From Coriobacteriia bacterium (GTDB taxonomy: Bacteria; Actinomycetota; Coriobacteriia; Coriobacteriales; QAMH01), in NCBI GenBank assembly GCA_900758075.1, contig CAAEQF010000177.1, forward strand, positions 1-5,454: 5,454 nucleotides of DNA, written 5' to 3'. The notes under the pieces are model-generated. The model made no database searches and was not told the DNA's origin. It saw only the letters and a list, made by a program, of their open reading frames with translations. The number at the start of each line of letters is the position of its first letter. The stretch's first letter is position 1. The translations under genes were made by a program, and so were the position numbers. Of this stretch, positions 4,342 to 5,454 are shown piece after piece.

Positions 4342-5454
4342 ATGGCTCTTTCGCTGTACCGCAAGTACCGTCCCAATGTGTTTTCCGACGTCGTCGGCCA
4401 GGAACACGTCGAAAAGACGCTGGTCAACGCCGTGATCGAAGGCACAGTCGCCCACGCGTACCTGTTCTGCGGGCCACGCGGCACCGGCAAGACCACCACG
4501 GCGCGCCTGCTTGCCAAGGCGCTGCTGTGCGAGAAGGGCCCGAATGCTGAGCCCGACGGCACCTGCCAGCAGTGTGAGGAAATCGCCCGCGGCACCCATC
4601 CGGACGTCTACGAGCTCGACGCAGCGAGCCGCACGGGCGTCGATAACGTGCGCGACGAGATTATCAGCCGCGTGAACTTTGCCCCGACGCGTGGGCGCTA
4701 CAAGATCTACATCATCGACGAGGTGCACATGCTCTCCGTCGCGGCGTTCAACGCGCTGCTCAAGACGCTCGAGGAGCCGCCCGAGCACATCGTGTTCGTG
4801 CTGTGCACCACCGACCCGCATAAGGTTCCCGAGACCATCCAGTCGCGTTGCCAGCGCTTCGACTTCCGGCGCTTCTCCATCGAAGAGATCGTCGGCTACC
4901 TCGAGCGCATCTGCGCAGGCGAAGGCTTCGAGTACGAACGCGAGGCACTCGAGTACATCGCGGCAAAGTCGGCAGGCGGAATGCGCGATGCCACGACGGC
5001 ACTCGAGCAGGTCGCGGTCTACACCGACGGAAAGATCACGCTTGCGCAGACGACGGGGCTGTTCGGCCAGCTCGACGTTTCGGGACTCTTCGAGATCGGA
5101 GCGCTTGTCGCCCGACGCGACATGGGCGGGTGCTTCACGTGGGTCAACGGCCTCGTGAACACCGGCGTCGACCTCTCGCAGTTCGCGCGCGAGTTTGCCA
5201 CGCACATTCGCAACCTCTACGTCACGCGTCTGACGGGCGGTGGCGACGGCATCGTCGCGTGCGCGGCCGCCGAGCTCGAGCACTATCGCCAGCAGGCGCG
5301 CGAGTTCGGGACTCTCGAGCGCCTCTCGCATGCCCTCATCGTCTGCGGCGACCTGGTCAACGAGCTACGCGGCTCGAACGATGCCCGCCTGAGCGTCGAG
5401 GTGGCGCTCACCAAGCTGTGCCGTCCGCAAAGCGACCTCACGCTCGAGGCGCTC
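4342..5454 (+). CDS. dnaX: DNA polymerase III subunit gamma/tau (3' end beyond window)
   Basis: ATPase of the clamp loader, which opens and loads the beta sliding clamp on primed DNA and, in its long tau form, ties the loader to the polymerase cores. The first 371 residues are here, open to the right edge. The N-terminus ALSLYRKYRPNVFSDVVGQEHV is standard. Walker A is GPRGTGKT (44-51), Walker B IIDEVHM (124-130), the SRC motif QSRCQRF (167-173) and sensor 2 GGMRDATTALEQ (212-223). The zinc module between them has Cys63, Cys75 and Cys78, but the position usually filled by a fourth Cys is Asp72 (DGTCQQC instead of CGxCxxC). The lid and collar domains follow; the tau-specific part and any frameshift site that would yield gamma lie beyond the window. 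An SRP RNA gene near dnaX is a familiar arrangement in Gram-positive bacteria; here a DedA gene stands between them. Confidence 0.98.
   Translation, partial: MALSLYRKYRPNVFSDVVGQEHVEKTLVNAVIEGTVAHAYLFCGPRGTGKTTTARLLAKALLCEKGPNAEPDGTCQQCEEIARGTHPDVYELDAASRTGVDNVRDEIISRVNFAPTRGRYKIYIIDEVHMLSVAAFNALLKTLEEPPEHIVFVLCTTDPHKVPETIQSRCQRFDFRRFSIEEIVGYLERICAGEGFEYEREALEYIAAKSAGGMRDATTALEQVAVYTDGKITLAQTTGLFGQLDVSGLFEIGALVARRDMGGCFTWVNGLVNTGVDLSQFAREFATHIRNLYVTRLTGGGDGIVACAAAELEHYRQQAREFGTLERLSHALIVCGDLVNELRGSNDARLSVEVALTKLCRPQSDLTLEAL

Noticed and set aside
3916..5331. Minus-strand open frame of 471 codons opposite DedA and dnaX
   Set aside because: It spans two well-supported genes on the other strand and its product has no recognisable domain, so it is a shadow frame.

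Overview
This G+C-rich window carries mostly housekeeping genes and reads as bacterial chromosome. SerRS, tRNA-Leu, a short-form SRP RNA, a DedA-family protein and DnaX are all of bacterial type. Together with the Asp/Glu-rich lipoprotein and the Ser/Thr kinase they suggest an actinobacterium, possibly of the Coriobacteriia. That assignment is inference from general character, because no decisive lineage marker is present. I see no mobile element, CRISPR array, prophage gene or other sign of recent transfer.

The left half (1-2688) is all transcribed leftward. In order of transcription it holds serS (seryl-tRNA synthetase), a stretch of GC-rich palindromes, a tRNA-Leu(CAG) gene with encoded CCA, a strong intrinsic terminator, and then a Ser/Thr protein kinase with its own TATAAT box. 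The kinase runs off the left edge after 344 codons. It has a complete kinase domain but reads His-Leu-Asp where most such enzymes have His-Arg-Asp, and it appears to start a membrane segment just before the edge.

A divergent promoter region (2689-2828) separates serS from the rightward right half. That half holds a 66-residue single-pass membrane protein, then a perfect 16-base palindrome inside a 25-base alternating purine-pyrimidine run, then a 135-residue lipoprotein of unknown function. These are followed by the SRP RNA gene (ffs), a DedA-family membrane protein, and dnaX (DNA polymerase III clamp-loader subunit), which is cut by the right edge. dedA and dnaX are two bases apart, and the dnaX ribosome-binding site lies in the last glutamate codons of dedA, so they are probably translationally coupled.

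Functionally, the window groups translation (SerRS, tRNA-Leu), protein targeting (SRP RNA), envelope functions (lipoprotein, DedA, small membrane protein, kinase) and replication (DnaX). I did not find a convincing undescribed multi-gene system. The items most worth a second look are the small membrane protein/lipoprotein pair with the palindrome between them, the non-RD kinase, and the SRP RNA embedded between coding genes without an obvious promoter of its own.
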